Source: Arthrobacter ulcerisalmonis (lineage in GTDB: Bacteria > Actinomycetota > Actinomycetes > Actinomycetales > Micrococcaceae). From it: 64,000 nt of DNA. The stretch lies in contig NZ_UXAU01000009.1 of NCBI RefSeq assembly GCF_900609065.1, positions 248,001-312,000 of the forward strand, written 5' to 3'. Position numbers and translations under genes: made by a program. This document shows, one piece after another, positions 25,757 to 34,393 of the stretch (positions within the stretch are counted from its first letter, which is position 1; each line of letters begins with the position of its first letter). Below the pieces are notes generated by a model. That model worked only from the letters and a program-made list of their open reading frames with translations, was not told where the DNA came from and made no database searches.

Positions 25757-26839
25757 ATGCCACTCGAGTTCACTCACGAATCACTTGGCCAGCGAGTACT
25801 GTTCGGATCAGGACACGCAGCGGAAAACCTTGCCCAGGAGATTCATCGCATCGGCGGCAGCAAGGTGATGGTGATCGCTGCTGAATTCGAACAGCCGCTC
25901 GCCGAGATGCTCACCGTCGGCTTGGACATCGCCCTCAACTACAGCGATGTTGTGGCGCATGTTCCCCTCGAAAAGGCCGATAAGGCCAGGCAAGAGGCAC
26001 GGGAGTACGGGATCGACCTGATCGTGAGTATCGGCGGCGGATCGACCACCGGCCTCGCCAAAGCGATTGCACTGACAGCGCGGATCCCGATCATAGCCAT
26101 CCCGACCACGTACGCCGGCTCCGAAGCGACCAACGTCTGGGGCCTCACCGAAGCAGCACGCAAAACAACCGGCGTTGACAATGCCGTCCTGCCACGGACG
26201 ATTATTTATGACGCTGCCCTGACGGCATCCCTTCCGGTGGAGTTGTCAATTGCTTCCGGACTCAACGGCATGGCCCACTGCATCGACTCTATGTGGGCGC
26301 CTAGGACCGATCCGATCAATCAGGCCCTCGCAGCGGAAGGCATCCGCGCACTGGCTGCCGGGTTGCCCGCCATCAAGGCAAACCCTGACAATCTGGAAGG
26401 TCGGGAACAGGCCCTCTACGGGGCTTATCTCGCCGCGGTTGCTTTCGCTTCGGCGGGGTCCGGGCTGCACCATAAAATTTGCCATGTCCTGGGCGGTACA
26501 TACAACCTTCCCCACGCCCAGACACATGCGGTTATCCTGCCCCGGGTCCTGGCCCTGAATGCACCCTCCGCGCCGAAGGCGATGCAGCGCATCGGTCAGG
26601 CCCTGGGCTCGATGGACCCCATTGGAGCACTGAACAGCCTGTACGAGCAGCTGGACGCTCCGCGGGCGTTGAAGGATTTCGGCTACGCGGAGAAATCCAT
26701 AGAGGAATCAATAGAACTCATCTTGCCCTTCGTGCCAGCCTCAAATCCGAGACAGATAACAGCCGATCTCATGCGGGAATTGTTGGAGTCAGCATGGTCC
26801 GGGAAGTCGACCGCCGAATCCTACCCGTCATCCCGATGA
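25757..26839 (+). CDS. maleylacetate reductase
   Basis: A 360-residue iron-type alcohol dehydrogenase-family protein. The start chosen is ATG 25757 with AAGGAAGG seven bases ahead; an ATG at 25739 lies in frame but overlaps the previous gene. Key segments are VSIGGGSTTGLAKA (nucleotide site), IPTTYAGSEAT, the LNGMAHCIDSMW segment and LHHKICHVLGGTYNLPHAQT. These are hallmarks of maleylacetate reductases, which reduce maleylacetate to 3-oxoadipate with NAD(P)H. It is the convergence point of the hydroquinone and hydroxyquinol routes encoded in this island. Confidence 0.92.
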   Translation: MPLEFTHESLGQRVLFGSGHAAENLAQEIHRIGGSKVMVIAAEFEQPLAEMLTVGLDIALNYSDVVAHVPLEKADKARQEAREYGIDLIVSIGGGSTTGLAKAIALTARIPIIAIPTTYAGSEATNVWGLTEAARKTTGVDNAVLPRTIIYDAALTASLPVELSIASGLNGMAHCIDSMWAPRTDPINQALAAEGIRALAAGLPAIKANPDNLEGREQALYGAYLAAVAFASAGSGLHHKICHVLGGTYNLPHAQTHAVILPRVLALNAPSAPKAMQRIGQALGSMDPIGALNSLYEQLDAPRALKDFGYAEKSIEESIELILPFVPASNPRQITADLMRELLESAWSGKSTAESYPSSR

Positions 26840-26855
26840 CAGTGGAGGGGTGACA

Positions 26856-27368
26856 ATGGGCTTTGTGGATGATGACCTGCGTGGTGCGACCGGGATGCTG
26901 TGGTCAGTAAAGGGCAGCTTCCTGGACTACGTCGCGGCTCAACCTGACAGTGACATGACGCAGCCACAAGCTGATTTCTTGGGAAGGCCCGCCTTCTACT
27001 TCGCCGTCGCTCCCCGTAACGGCGGGAGTGACGCACCTGAGGCGGGAAGCGTCTGCTTCAGTGGCTGCGCGCGATTCAAAGCTCATGACGGAGCCCTCGA
27101 GGCCACTGTCTCGAATCCTTCCATCAGTGTAGGGGAGGGCGGAACTTCGCTCTTTATCGATGCTCCCGGCACAGCAACGGGCCGGATGGCACTAGCGCGC
27201 CTGTCAGAGACGGAAAAGGCGACAGTGGACGGACTGCCGGCAACTATATGGAACTCCGTCGTGCTGACCATGGAAGGATCAGACCTGTTCGGCGGCTATT
27301 ACAACCCGAGAACCCGGCTGGCCCCCTTGGCCGTTCTGCAGGAAGATCGGCTGAAGCCGACGGCCTAG
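26856..27368 (+). CDS. stand-alone HtaA-like domain protein
   Basis: A 170-residue protein from ATG 26856 (GGAGG at the right spacing; a GTG at 26850 is too close). It opens with LWSVKGSFLDYV, then has SVCFSGCARFKAHDGALEAT and SNPSISVGEGGTSLFI, and ends GGYYNPRTRLAPL. This order of W/F-x-x-Y, F-x-G-x-x-R-F-x-x-H-x-G and a terminal G-x-Y segment is that of the HtaA heme-binding domain of corynebacterial surface proteins. Tyr25 and His78 fall at the positions expected for heme contacts. Unlike surface HtaA, it has no signal peptide, anchor or repeats. Its place in a catabolic operon is odd; see findings. Confidence 0.65.
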   Translation: MGFVDDDLRGATGMLWSVKGSFLDYVAAQPDSDMTQPQADFLGRPAFYFAVAPRNGGSDAPEAGSVCFSGCARFKAHDGALEATVSNPSISVGEGGTSLFIDAPGTATGRMALARLSETEKATVDGLPATIWNSVVLTMEGSDLFGGYYNPRTRLAPLAVLQEDRLKPTA

Positions 27369-27434
27369 GGCCAACGCACCGAACAATATGAATATTATGC
27401 CCGGCAAGCGCCTGCGGCGAAGTTAGGAAAAGGA

Positions 27435-28424
27435 ATGAACACAGTCATGGTCGACTCTCCGACAGTGCCGGAAAACCGTAGTACGGTACTTCACCTCAAA
27501 GTCATCGGAAAGAAACCTGCCTCGTCATCGGTCATGGTGCTGGATCTTGCACGAACTGACGGCGGGGATCTCCCTGTCTGGGAGCCGGGGGCTCATGTCG
27601 ACGTATTGCTCCCGGGGTCCTTGGTGCGTCACTACTCCCTGTGCGGAGAACCCCGTGACCGCACGAGATACCGCATTGGTGTGCTCCTTGATCCCAACAG
27701 CCGGGGTGGCTCGAAAGCCCTCCACGAAACCGTCGCCCTCGGGGACGTGCTGGAGATCCGAGAACCCCGAAACAATTTCGCGCTCCAGCCCTCGCCCCGC
27801 TATCACTTCATCGCAGGCGGTATCGGAATCACCCCCCTGCTGCCTATGATCCGCCACGCGCAGGAAAATGGCGCCGACTGGCACCTGACATATCTGGGCA
27901 GGTCGCTGACCACCATGGGATTCCTCGATGAAGTGAAGGCCTTCGGTGATCGCGCCATCATCCTTCCCGAGGACGAGGTGGGGATGCAGGACATCACTGC
28001 CATCATCGGAAGCCCGGCCGAAGAACAACTGGTTTATGCCTGCGGCCCCGGCGGACTCTTGAACGCCATCGAATCCCACATGTCGTCCTGGCCCGCCGGA
28101 AGCCTCAAACTCGAAAGGTTCGTTCCCAAAGACGTGGCGATCCCCGCAAGTGGCGACCAGCCCTTCAAGGTCGACCTGACCGTGTCAAAGATTCAACTGA
28201 CCGTCCCGGCCGACAAGTCGATTCTCGACGTCGTCGAGGCGGCCGGAGTCACCGCGCCGTATTCCTGCCGGGAAGGAACCTGCGGCACCTGCGAAACCCG
28301 CATCACCGCAGGACGCGCCGACCATCGCGATTCGCTGCTATCCAAGGAAGAACAGGAAGCGAACGAGTATGTCATGATATGTGTCTCACGCGCCGCCGGA
28401 ACCACGCTGGGAATAGAACTTTAG
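27435..28424 (+). CDS. PDR/VanB-type ferredoxin-reductase fusion
   Basis: A 329-residue reductase. ATG 27435 has AGGA at seven bases. The flavin site is RHYSLCGEP (65-73) and the NAD site GGIGITP (128-134). A C-terminal [2Fe-2S] domain has C278, C283, C286 and C316. It is a second copy of the VanB layout in the island and only distantly similar to the one at 12631. No oxygenase of Rieske type is beside it. It could serve the Rieske enzyme, the P450 or the HtaA-like protein's partner; sequence does not decide. It lies 66 bases after the HtaA-like gene. Confidence 0.85.
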   Translation: MNTVMVDSPTVPENRSTVLHLKVIGKKPASSSVMVLDLARTDGGDLPVWEPGAHVDVLLPGSLVRHYSLCGEPRDRTRYRIGVLLDPNSRGGSKALHETVALGDVLEIREPRNNFALQPSPRYHFIAGGIGITPLLPMIRHAQENGADWHLTYLGRSLTTMGFLDEVKAFGDRAIILPEDEVGMQDITAIIGSPAEEQLVYACGPGGLLNAIESHMSSWPAGSLKLERFVPKDVAIPASGDQPFKVDLTVSKIQLTVPADKSILDVVEAAGVTAPYSCREGTCGTCETRITAGRADHRDSLLSKEEQEANEYVMICVSRAAGTTLGIEL

Positions 28425-28455
28425 AATGTTACCCAAGAAGCACTCTGTCACCCAT

Positions 28456-28466
28456 TTGTCAGATAG
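28456..28466 (+). promoter_or_regulatory. presumed GntR operator ahead of the regulator gene
   Basis: TTGTCAGATAG, followed at once by GCTGATAG, a partial repeat. It lies 78 bases upstream of the GntR start, so autoregulation is likely. It matches the sites at 18764 and 35199 in ten of eleven positions. Confidence 0.55.
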
Positions 28467-28543
28467 GCTGATAGTAACTGAAGGACAGGTCCATCATCTG
28501 GCGTGTGCCGGAAGGCAGGTCCCCCGGGCAGGAGGTAACGGTA

Positions 28544-29260
28544 GTGATTGAGAACTATACCGGCAGGCAGGTGACACGCCATGCCCCTATCCGGGAGCAG
28601 GTGGCCGCCATCTTGCGCGACGCCATTGTTAATATGGAGCTTCTTCCAGGCCAGCTGCTAATAGAACGAGAACTGTGCGACATGACGGCGGCCAGCCGCC
28701 CCTCCGTCAGGGAGGCGCTCCGGCAGCTGGAGGCCGAGGGCCTGGTCGAGTCGCAGAACGGGCGGGGTACAGTCGTCGCCGTTGCCAGCCTGGAGCTTGC
28801 CCGGCACGTCTATGAAGTCAGAGCTGAACTTGAGGGTCTGGCTGCTCAGCGTTTCGTCGAACGGGCCAATGAAGAGCAGCTTGCCGAGCTGCGGGCCGCA
28901 GTGCTGGAAGTCAGCCGGGCAGCCGAAGAAGGCGACAACCCGTCCACCATTCTGGCGGCTAAGAACGCCGTATACGAGATCCTGTTCCGTGGCGCCGCCA
29001 ACCCAATTCTGGACCAAATGCTTGGAACCCTCCAACGCCGGGTTACGCAGCTGAGATCATTGACACTGGCCCAGCCCGGCCGGTCGGAGAAAAGCGCTGC
29101 AGAGCTCCGCGCCATACTGTCAGCAGTCGAAGACCGTGATTCTGGCGCTGCGAGGGCCGCAGCGACCTTCCACGTCGAGCAGGCTGCGAAGATCGTGCTG
29201 GGAGCCCTCAATCAGGGAAAGCCAGGCGAAGCCAGTTGGCTGCAGCCAGCTCGCGCATAG
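28544..29260 (+). CDS. GntR-family regulator, FCD (FadR) subfamily
   Basis: A 238-residue repressor or activator from GTG 28544 behind GGAGG. The winged helix occupies residues about 14-78 (LPGQLLIERELCDMTAASRPSVREAL, then GLVESQNGRGTVVAV). The FCD effector domain follows (about 85-230), with the His late in the domain (ATFHVEQA) available for metal binding. It closes the dioxygenase operon. TGTNNNACA-like sites stand before this gene and at least four other promoters in the island, so it is the best candidate for the island's regulator. The ligand is probably a pathway acid such as maleylacetate or a muconate, an inference. Confidence 0.88.
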   Translation: MIENYTGRQVTRHAPIREQVAAILRDAIVNMELLPGQLLIERELCDMTAASRPSVREALRQLEAEGLVESQNGRGTVVAVASLELARHVYEVRAELEGLAAQRFVERANEEQLAELRAAVLEVSRAAEEGDNPSTILAAKNAVYEILFRGAANPILDQMLGTLQRRVTQLRSLTLAQPGRSEKSAAELRAILSAVEDRDSGAARAAATFHVEQAAKIVLGALNQGKPGEASWLQPARA

Positions 29261-29829
29261 TCCCATGCCCCCGGGATCCAAAAAACACTGAGGCCCCCGG
29301 CTCGGCACGCTGGCCTTTCTCTACCTCAGGTGCACGTCCCGCCGGGTCCCGCTGCCTGTGCCTGACCTGAGCTGCCCCAGGCACGAACCATCTTGCGCGG
29401 CTGATAGTACTGCCTCGCCAGAGCGGCATCGGCACCAGGACTGGGAAGACCCGGGTGCCGCCGCCAATGCGACCGCCCCCCGGGTGGAACCCGCTGGAAT
29501 AGGTAGGTCAACAGCCATACAAACGAGCAGTGCCCGGCTCGGTCAGCTGCTGGGGCCATGAATGATGCAGAAGCTGTGGGTCGTATCTAGAGGGAGCAAG
29601 GGACTACGAATGCCGGTGATCCATCAGTGCCCTGGTGTGCTGTGTGCGAGCTCGTACATAGGTGGGCTGACTTCGGTGGTGGACAGTGGACACGGAGGAT
29701 GAGTAGCTGCATGGCCGCTGCTGAACCCGTTATGTCCCTGTCGGCGCCCACTGGAGGTGAGCCCACCGAACGGTTGGCTGGTCCCCGGTTCCACCGACGC
29801 GTCATCGTGGACCGCTTCGCGGGAAAGCT
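29261..29829. other. intergenic region, no gene seen
   Basis: Short frames exist on both strands but none has a ribosome site or recognisable content. The region lies between the end of the dioxygenase operon and a possible small membrane protein gene. Confidence 0.35.
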
Positions 29830-30111
29830 GTGACTGGCGCATCTGTCATGGCGCTGAATTTGGTGTTCGTTGCCACGGTCCTGCTGGGAGCACTGTTTGC
29901 GCTATCGCAGTTCTTGTTTTTCATGGCTCTGATGGTTGTAGCGGTTGGCATCCGTGGTGTGGTCTTTTTGGCCGCTGCCGCGGTTGGACAGGTCCGGCAC
30001 CGGCACGAGTGTCAGCACCCACTTGTCCCGCAGGACCAAACGCCGGCCGCACCGACGGGTTTATCGCAGCCTCCGGCCAGGCGCAGCACCGGAAGGGAGC
30101 CATCGGCCTGA
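29830..30111 (+). CDS. possible small membrane protein
   Basis: A 93-residue frame with GTG start. Residues 8-55 are strongly hydrophobic (LNLVFVATVLLGALFALSQF and further), enough for two helices, followed by a hydrophilic Pro/Gln/Arg tail. No homologue comes to mind and the ribosome site is weak. It may be real or a chance hydrophobic frame. Confidence 0.25.
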   Translation: MTGASVMALNLVFVATVLLGALFALSQFLFFMALMVVAVGIRGVVFLAAAAVGQVRHRHECQHPLVPQDQTPAAPTGLSQPPARRSTGREPSA

Positions 30112-30486
30112 GGCCGGTCCAGTGCCAGCACTCTCTTGCCCAAAAATGGCAGCCTTTCTCCATCCGAGGGCCACTGTCATGGCCTGTTCACGTGAGGCGT
30201 TGCCGAGCGTGGAATTGCTTCACTCCCTCTGTGATTTCGGTAGAGACCGTTTCTGCTTTCGTGGAACCATGAGGGCGGCCCCGTCACCGACGATGAGCGG
30301 CAGGAGGGAGATCGCCGGCATTCCTGGCTACTTGATCCCAACTGCCCGATCCGGTACGTGGAAGTCCGACCAGATCATGAGTGCCTTCAAACCGGCGCCC
30401 GCCCTCCGCAGCTCCCAGTGGGTGATTGGACTGCGTTTGTGTCACCAAGGCACTGTGGTGACGGGTTGTGGGAATGCGGTGTTGAC
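30112..30486. other. intergenic region, no gene seen
   Basis: No supported frame on either strand; no clear terminator between the plus-strand small frame and the minus-strand SDR operon that ends at 30487. Confidence 0.3.
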
Positions 30487-31293
30487 TTAGGCGGAGTACT
30501 TTTCGAAGGAAGCCTTGGTGACCGCATTTCTTTCTGCGACCATGGGCCACCACTCCGGGTGTGTCAGAGCGAGGAAGTCATTGTTTCTTATGGCCCGGGT
30601 CACGATCCGTCCTGCCTCGCGGGGGTTGATCCACCGCAAGGAATCCGCCCCCTCTTCCGCGGTGAGGTCAACGTCCACAAGCGCGCCGGTCTGGCCTTCT
30701 GGGCGGTGGCTCAAACTGTTTTTAATGTTGCTGCGGACCGGTCCGGGGGGCAGGACCGTGACTTTGACAGCGGAGCCTTGCTCCTCGAGTTCTTTGGAGA
30801 GCACCTCACTCAGGGCGGCAACTCCTGCCTTTGATGCCCCGTAGGCGCCTAAGCCGGAAAGGGGTGAAAAAATGGCCATTGAGGCAGTGTTGACGATATG
30901 GCCTCCATTAGGATTGCCCAAGAGGTGGGGAAGGAAGGCATGAACTCCGTTGATCACCCCGAACAGATTCACATCGATGATCCAATGCCAGTCGTCCAGC
31001 GTCAGCGCAGAGATCGGGGCAGAGGGGCCGACGCCGGCGTTGTTAACGATTATGTCGACCTTTCCGTATTTTTCTACAGTTGCATCGGCCAAGGCTGATA
31101 CCGCTGCGGCGTCAGTGACGTCCAGGGAGACTCCCCATGCACCGATTTCCGCAGCCACGGTCTCGACCGTGTCCTTGTTGATGTCGGCGATGACAACCTG
31201 GGCTCCTTCTTCAATCAGTTGCTCGGCGATGCCTCTGCCGATTCCTGACGCTCCGCCGGTCACCACGGCCACTTTTCCTGTAATGTCCGTCAT
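30487..31293 (-). CDS. SDR dehydrogenase, C-alpha-dehydrogenase-like
   Basis: A 268-residue SDR from ATG 31293 behind GGAAGGAA. Motifs: TGGASGIG (12-19), NNAG (84-87), Ser138 and Tyr151-x3-Lys155. It differs from FabG-type SDRs in its C-terminal half (LPPGPVRSNIKNSLSHRPEG, then a late NNDFLALTHPEWW), a pattern shared with the LigD/LigL/LigN C-alpha dehydrogenases that oxidise the side-chain alcohol of lignin dimers. The next gene upstream encodes a clear paralogue with identical motif positions. Last gene of a six-gene operon. Substrate inference is tentative. Confidence 0.8.
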   Translation of the reverse strand: MTDITGKVAVVTGGASGIGRGIAEQLIEEGAQVVIADINKDTVETVAAEIGAWGVSLDVTDAAAVSALADATVEKYGKVDIIVNNAGVGPSAPISALTLDDWHWIIDVNLFGVINGVHAFLPHLLGNPNGGHIVNTASMAIFSPLSGLGAYGASKAGVAALSEVLSKELEEQGSAVKVTVLPPGPVRSNIKNSLSHRPEGQTGALVDVDLTAEEGADSLRWINPREAGRIVTRAIRNNDFLALTHPEWWPMVAERNAVTKASFEKYSA

Positions 31294-31315
31294 TTTCTGG
31301 TTCCTTCCTTGAAGA

Positions 31316-32140
31316 TCATGATGCTGCTTCGGGTAGCCCGAGGTTCCATCCTCGGTGGAAAGCGTTCCTAACCCCCTGCTGGCGGGACTCGACCCGTTGC
31401 CACTGTTCGGGATGGCTGATGGCATACAGTTCATCCCTCCGAACGGCGTGGCATGCCACACGGGCTACGTCCCTTGGGTCATGCCAGGCGGTACTGGAGT
31501 CGGGGGCTTGCGACAGTTCGACGTCTTGGAGCGCTCCTGTATTGGCTGGCCGGTTTCGAAGGCTCTGCCCGATTCGCGTTCGAACCCCTCCCGGGATGAG
31601 GAGAGTGGCTTTGACCTGCGAGCCCTCGGCCTGGAGCTCGGCGGCGAGGACTTCCGTCAGGGCACTCACCCCGCATTTGGTTACCGCATATGCGCCCAGT
31701 CCGGGGACCGGATCCAATGCGGACATGGAAGAGGTGTTGATTATGTGGCCGCCAGCGGTGTTGGCCTTGAGGAGTGGAAGAAAGACGTGCACCCCATGGA
31801 TGACCCCGTACAAGTTGACGTCGATCATCCATTTCCAGTCTGCCATGGTCAGATCCGCTATGTTGCCGAACGGTCCTATTCCGGCATTGTTGAACACAAG
31901 GTCTACTTTGCCGTGGGTCCGCAGCACTGCGGAGGCAAGATTTCGCATGCTTGCTTCACTGCTCACATCAACCTGGACGAACGGTACACCGAGTTCGGCG
32001 CCTGCTTCAGTCAAGGCCAGGGCCTCGATGTCTGCGAGGACGACGCTCGCCCCCTGGCTGATAAGTTCTTCCGCGATACCGCGCCCAATTCCCGACGCTG
32101 CGCCTGTTACGACGGCGACCTTTCCCTCAATCGCCGTCAT
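31316..32140 (-). CDS. SDR dehydrogenase, paralogue of the adjacent SDR
   Basis: A 274-residue SDR. TGAASGIG (12-19), NNAG (84-87), Ser138 and Tyr151-x3-Lys155 sit at exactly the same residue numbers as in the downstream SDR. Shared blocks include WMIDVNLYGVIHGVH and GLGAY. The tail (GGVRTRIGQSLRNRPAN, then DELYAISHPEQW) is again of the C-alpha-dehydrogenase style. A tandem pair of this kind could handle two stereoisomers of one alcohol, as the LigD/LigL/LigN/LigO set does in sphingomonads. Gap to the next gene is 22 bases. Confidence 0.8.
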   Translation of the reverse strand: MTAIEGKVAVVTGAASGIGRGIAEELISQGASVVLADIEALALTEAGAELGVPFVQVDVSSEASMRNLASAVLRTHGKVDLVFNNAGIGPFGNIADLTMADWKWMIDVNLYGVIHGVHVFLPLLKANTAGGHIINTSSMSALDPVPGLGAYAVTKCGVSALTEVLAAELQAEGSQVKATLLIPGGVRTRIGQSLRNRPANTGALQDVELSQAPDSSTAWHDPRDVARVACHAVRRDELYAISHPEQWQRVESRQQGVRNAFHRGWNLGLPEAAS

Positions 32141-32188
32141 GACGTTTCCCTGAACGTGTGCGGAAGCGGGCCCACAGGCAAGTCTGAT

Positions 32189-33076
32189 TCACTTCTTCTC
32201 GGCGCGTTTTTCAATGAACCTGGCAATCTCCGTGTGATCTGCATTCGCGGGCAGACTATGCCCAGCCTCATTCCAGAGGTTGACCACTTCCTCTCCCAGA
32301 CTGGTCGGCATGCCCAATTCAGACGCGAGGCCGGTGGCAATCCTTGCGTCCTTCAGCATGAGGCGGGCCTCAAATCCTGAGTCAAAAGTGCCCGGCAGTA
32401 TGAATCGTGGCCACTTCTGCTCGCTCGATCCGCTCCGGCCACTGGAGGAGTTCAGGACAGCCAACATCGTCTGGGCAGGGACGCCGAGCCGTTCCGCAAT
32501 CACGACAGCTTCACTGGTCAGCCATAGGTGGGCTGCAGAAAGAAGATTATTGAGGGCCTTGACTCCGTGTCCGGCGCCAACGGGGCCAACATGAGTTACG
32601 TTGCCCAGGCATTCCAGGAGTGCTCGAACACTCTCGACTATGTGTGCCTCCCCGCCTGCCATGATGGTCAGCGTTCCGGCTTCGGCCCCGCGGACACCCC
32701 CTGAGACCGGCGCGTCGATGAATCTGATCCCGGATTCCCCAAGAGAGAGCGCCAGTCGCTGGGAACTGGTCGGCTCAGATGAACTCATGTCGATCACGGT
32801 CGAATCAGGGGCGAGGGATCCCGCGTCACACAGTTCCCCGATGACAGCCTCCACGATGGCTGAGTTAGGCAGCATCAGAACACAAAAGGATGCTTGAGAC
32901 GCGGCGTCCGCCGCTGTCTGGTGAATTTGGCCTCCGGCACTGGCGAACTTTGCCCGCGCTTCCGGGTTTACATCGAATCCATGAACCGAATAGCCGGCCG
33001 CGATCCAGCGCGAGGCCATGGGGGTTCCCATGTTGCCGAGGCCGATTAGGGCGACGCTGGTCTTGTTTTCAGTCAT
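32189..33076 (-). CDS. NAD(P)-dependent beta-hydroxyacid dehydrogenase
   Basis: A 295-residue member of the 3-hydroxyisobutyrate dehydrogenase superfamily. Dinucleotide motif GLGNMG (12-17), substrate motif DAPVSGG (121-127) and catalytic Lys173 with Asn177 (GVKALNN) are all intact. Members oxidise beta-hydroxy acids or reduce the corresponding semialdehydes. It overlaps the carboxymuconolactone decarboxylase-like gene by eight bases, showing tight coupling. In this operon it may act on a side-chain hydroxy acid released from the aromatic substrate. Confidence 0.85.
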   Translation of the reverse strand: MTENKTSVALIGLGNMGTPMASRWIAAGYSVHGFDVNPEARAKFASAGGQIHQTAADAASQASFCVLMLPNSAIVEAVIGELCDAGSLAPDSTVIDMSSSEPTSSQRLALSLGESGIRFIDAPVSGGVRGAEAGTLTIMAGGEAHIVESVRALLECLGNVTHVGPVGAGHGVKALNNLLSAAHLWLTSEAVVIAERLGVPAQTMLAVLNSSSGRSGSSEQKWPRFILPGTFDSGFEARLMLKDARIATGLASELGMPTSLGEEVVNLWNEAGHSLPANADHTEIARFIEKRAEKK

Positions 33077-33467
33077 TGACGTTCAATTCCTGAAAAACGG
33101 ATTCGGCAATACGGAATGACTCAAGGGCTGCAGGAACGCCAACGTAAATCGCAGTCTGCAGGAAGACTTCCTGGATTTCCTCACGGGAGACACCGTTATT
33201 TAGAGCACCCCGGACGTGCACTCCGAGTTCATGGGAGCGGTTGAGCGCGGTAAGCATGGCCAGGTTGATCAGACTGCGGGAGTGCAGCGGCAGACCTTCA
33301 CGCGTCCAGATGGTACCCCAGCAGTACTCGGTAACCAGTTCCTGGATGGGACGGCCAAAGTCGGTGGTGTTGTCGAGTGAACGCTCGACATGGGCATCGC
33401 CGAGTACCTTTTTCCTTACGGCCAGGCCGGCTTCGAACGTTTCCTCGTGCGTGGCGGGTTTAGTCAT
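33069..33467 (-). CDS. carboxymuconolactone decarboxylase family protein
   Basis: A 132-residue protein from ATG 33467; an ATG at 33494 is also possible. The family core HSRSLINLAMLTALNRSHEL with GALNNGVSREEIQEVFLQTA and YVGVPAALES is complete and of PcaC type. It lacks the CxxC motif of AhpD peroxidases, so a decarboxylase or lactone-handling role is more likely. Overlaps the metallo-hydrolase stop by eight bases and the dehydrogenase start by eight bases. Its presence beside a lactonase-fold protein suggests the two act in sequence on a lactone intermediate. Confidence 0.85.
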   Translation of the reverse strand: MTKPATHEETFEAGLAVRKKVLGDAHVERSLDNTTDFGRPIQELVTEYCWGTIWTREGLPLHSRSLINLAMLTALNRSHELGVHVRGALNNGVSREEIQEVFLQTAIYVGVPAALESFRIAESVFQELNVND

Positions 33468-34338
33468 TGTTCTTTCTCGCTTCCTTTGTTGCATGTTGGA
33501 TGGGTTCGCTGGATGCGCCTATGGAGACGGCATGTTCTTCCAGACCCGCTGTACGGGGAAAACGACTCATCACCTCTGGCTCATGGCCGGCGACCATGAT
33601 GGTGGCGGTCCCGTCAGCCAGAAGATCGTTGATGAGCTGGTAGGTGGCACCGGCTTCTTCGAGGTCACACATGTGTTTGAAGGGCATTGTCCTGCGTAGC
33701 TCTTCGTCGAAGTGGACAGCGTCTGATGTGAGCAGCAGGGGGCCTTCTGCTGTTTGAACCAAAACCATGATCTGTCCGGGGGTATGTCCTGATCCCATCA
33801 GCGCCCATACACCTGGCGCTATCTGTTCGGTTTTCTCCAAAAGGCGGAGCCGGTTCTCGTCGCGGACGGTGGAGAGGGCATCCAGATCTCGGTCATCTAC
33901 CAGCGGATCGGTCCGGCGGCCGCCGGGCTGTCGCCCAAGCCAATAGTCAAATTCGGCGAGAGCCATCAGGACGTTTGCACAGTTAAAGTAGTCCAGATTG
34001 CCAATATGGTCATAGTGGGCGTGGGTGATTATGAGCGAGCATTCCGTGTCCCGGAAAATACCGAGCCGGGGGAGTGCCTCTCGGGGGTCGATGTGCAGGG
34101 TCCTGCCACGCGAGACTGCGCCTTCGACCGAGAATCCAGTGTCCACAACGACGGTGCGGTGCTGGTTGCGGAGGACCCAGAAGTAGTAGTCGAGCCTGAA
34201 CTCGCCATCCGCTTCGTCGTACTGTTCATAGTCCCGGAACATTTCGGCGCGGGTGGTCAGCAGCTCGCCGCATCGGACGACCACAACTTCATATTCACCA
34301 TCGTCGTTGCTGTGGCTGATCGCTTGTTCGTGCACCAT
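33460..34338 (-). CDS. metallo-beta-lactamase-fold hydrolase, AHL-lactonase-like
   Basis: A 292-residue protein. ATG 34338 is chosen because GGAGG stands eight bases ahead; the open frame extends further but reads as nonsense. The metal motif is THAHYDHIGN with His106, His108, Asp110 and His111, followed by GSGHTPGQ and TSDAVHFDE for the other ligands. Layout and length match N-acyl-homoserine lactonase-type (AttM/AiiB) lactonases. Within an aromatic island it is more likely to open a pathway lactone than a quorum signal. It overlaps the next gene's start. Confidence 0.8.
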   Translation of the reverse strand: MVHEQAISHSNDDGEYEVVVVRCGELLTTRAEMFRDYEQYDEADGEFRLDYYFWVLRNQHRTVVVDTGFSVEGAVSRGRTLHIDPREALPRLGIFRDTECSLIITHAHYDHIGNLDYFNCANVLMALAEFDYWLGRQPGGRRTDPLVDDRDLDALSTVRDENRLRLLEKTEQIAPGVWALMGSGHTPGQIMVLVQTAEGPLLLTSDAVHFDEELRRTMPFKHMCDLEEAGATYQLINDLLADGTATIMVAGHEPEVMSRFPRTAGLEEHAVSIGASSEPIQHATKEARKNND

Positions 34339-34393
34339 CCTCGTCACCTCCCAGGTTCGCTCGTGCTTCAAGGCCGCGGCTTTCTCACACCTC

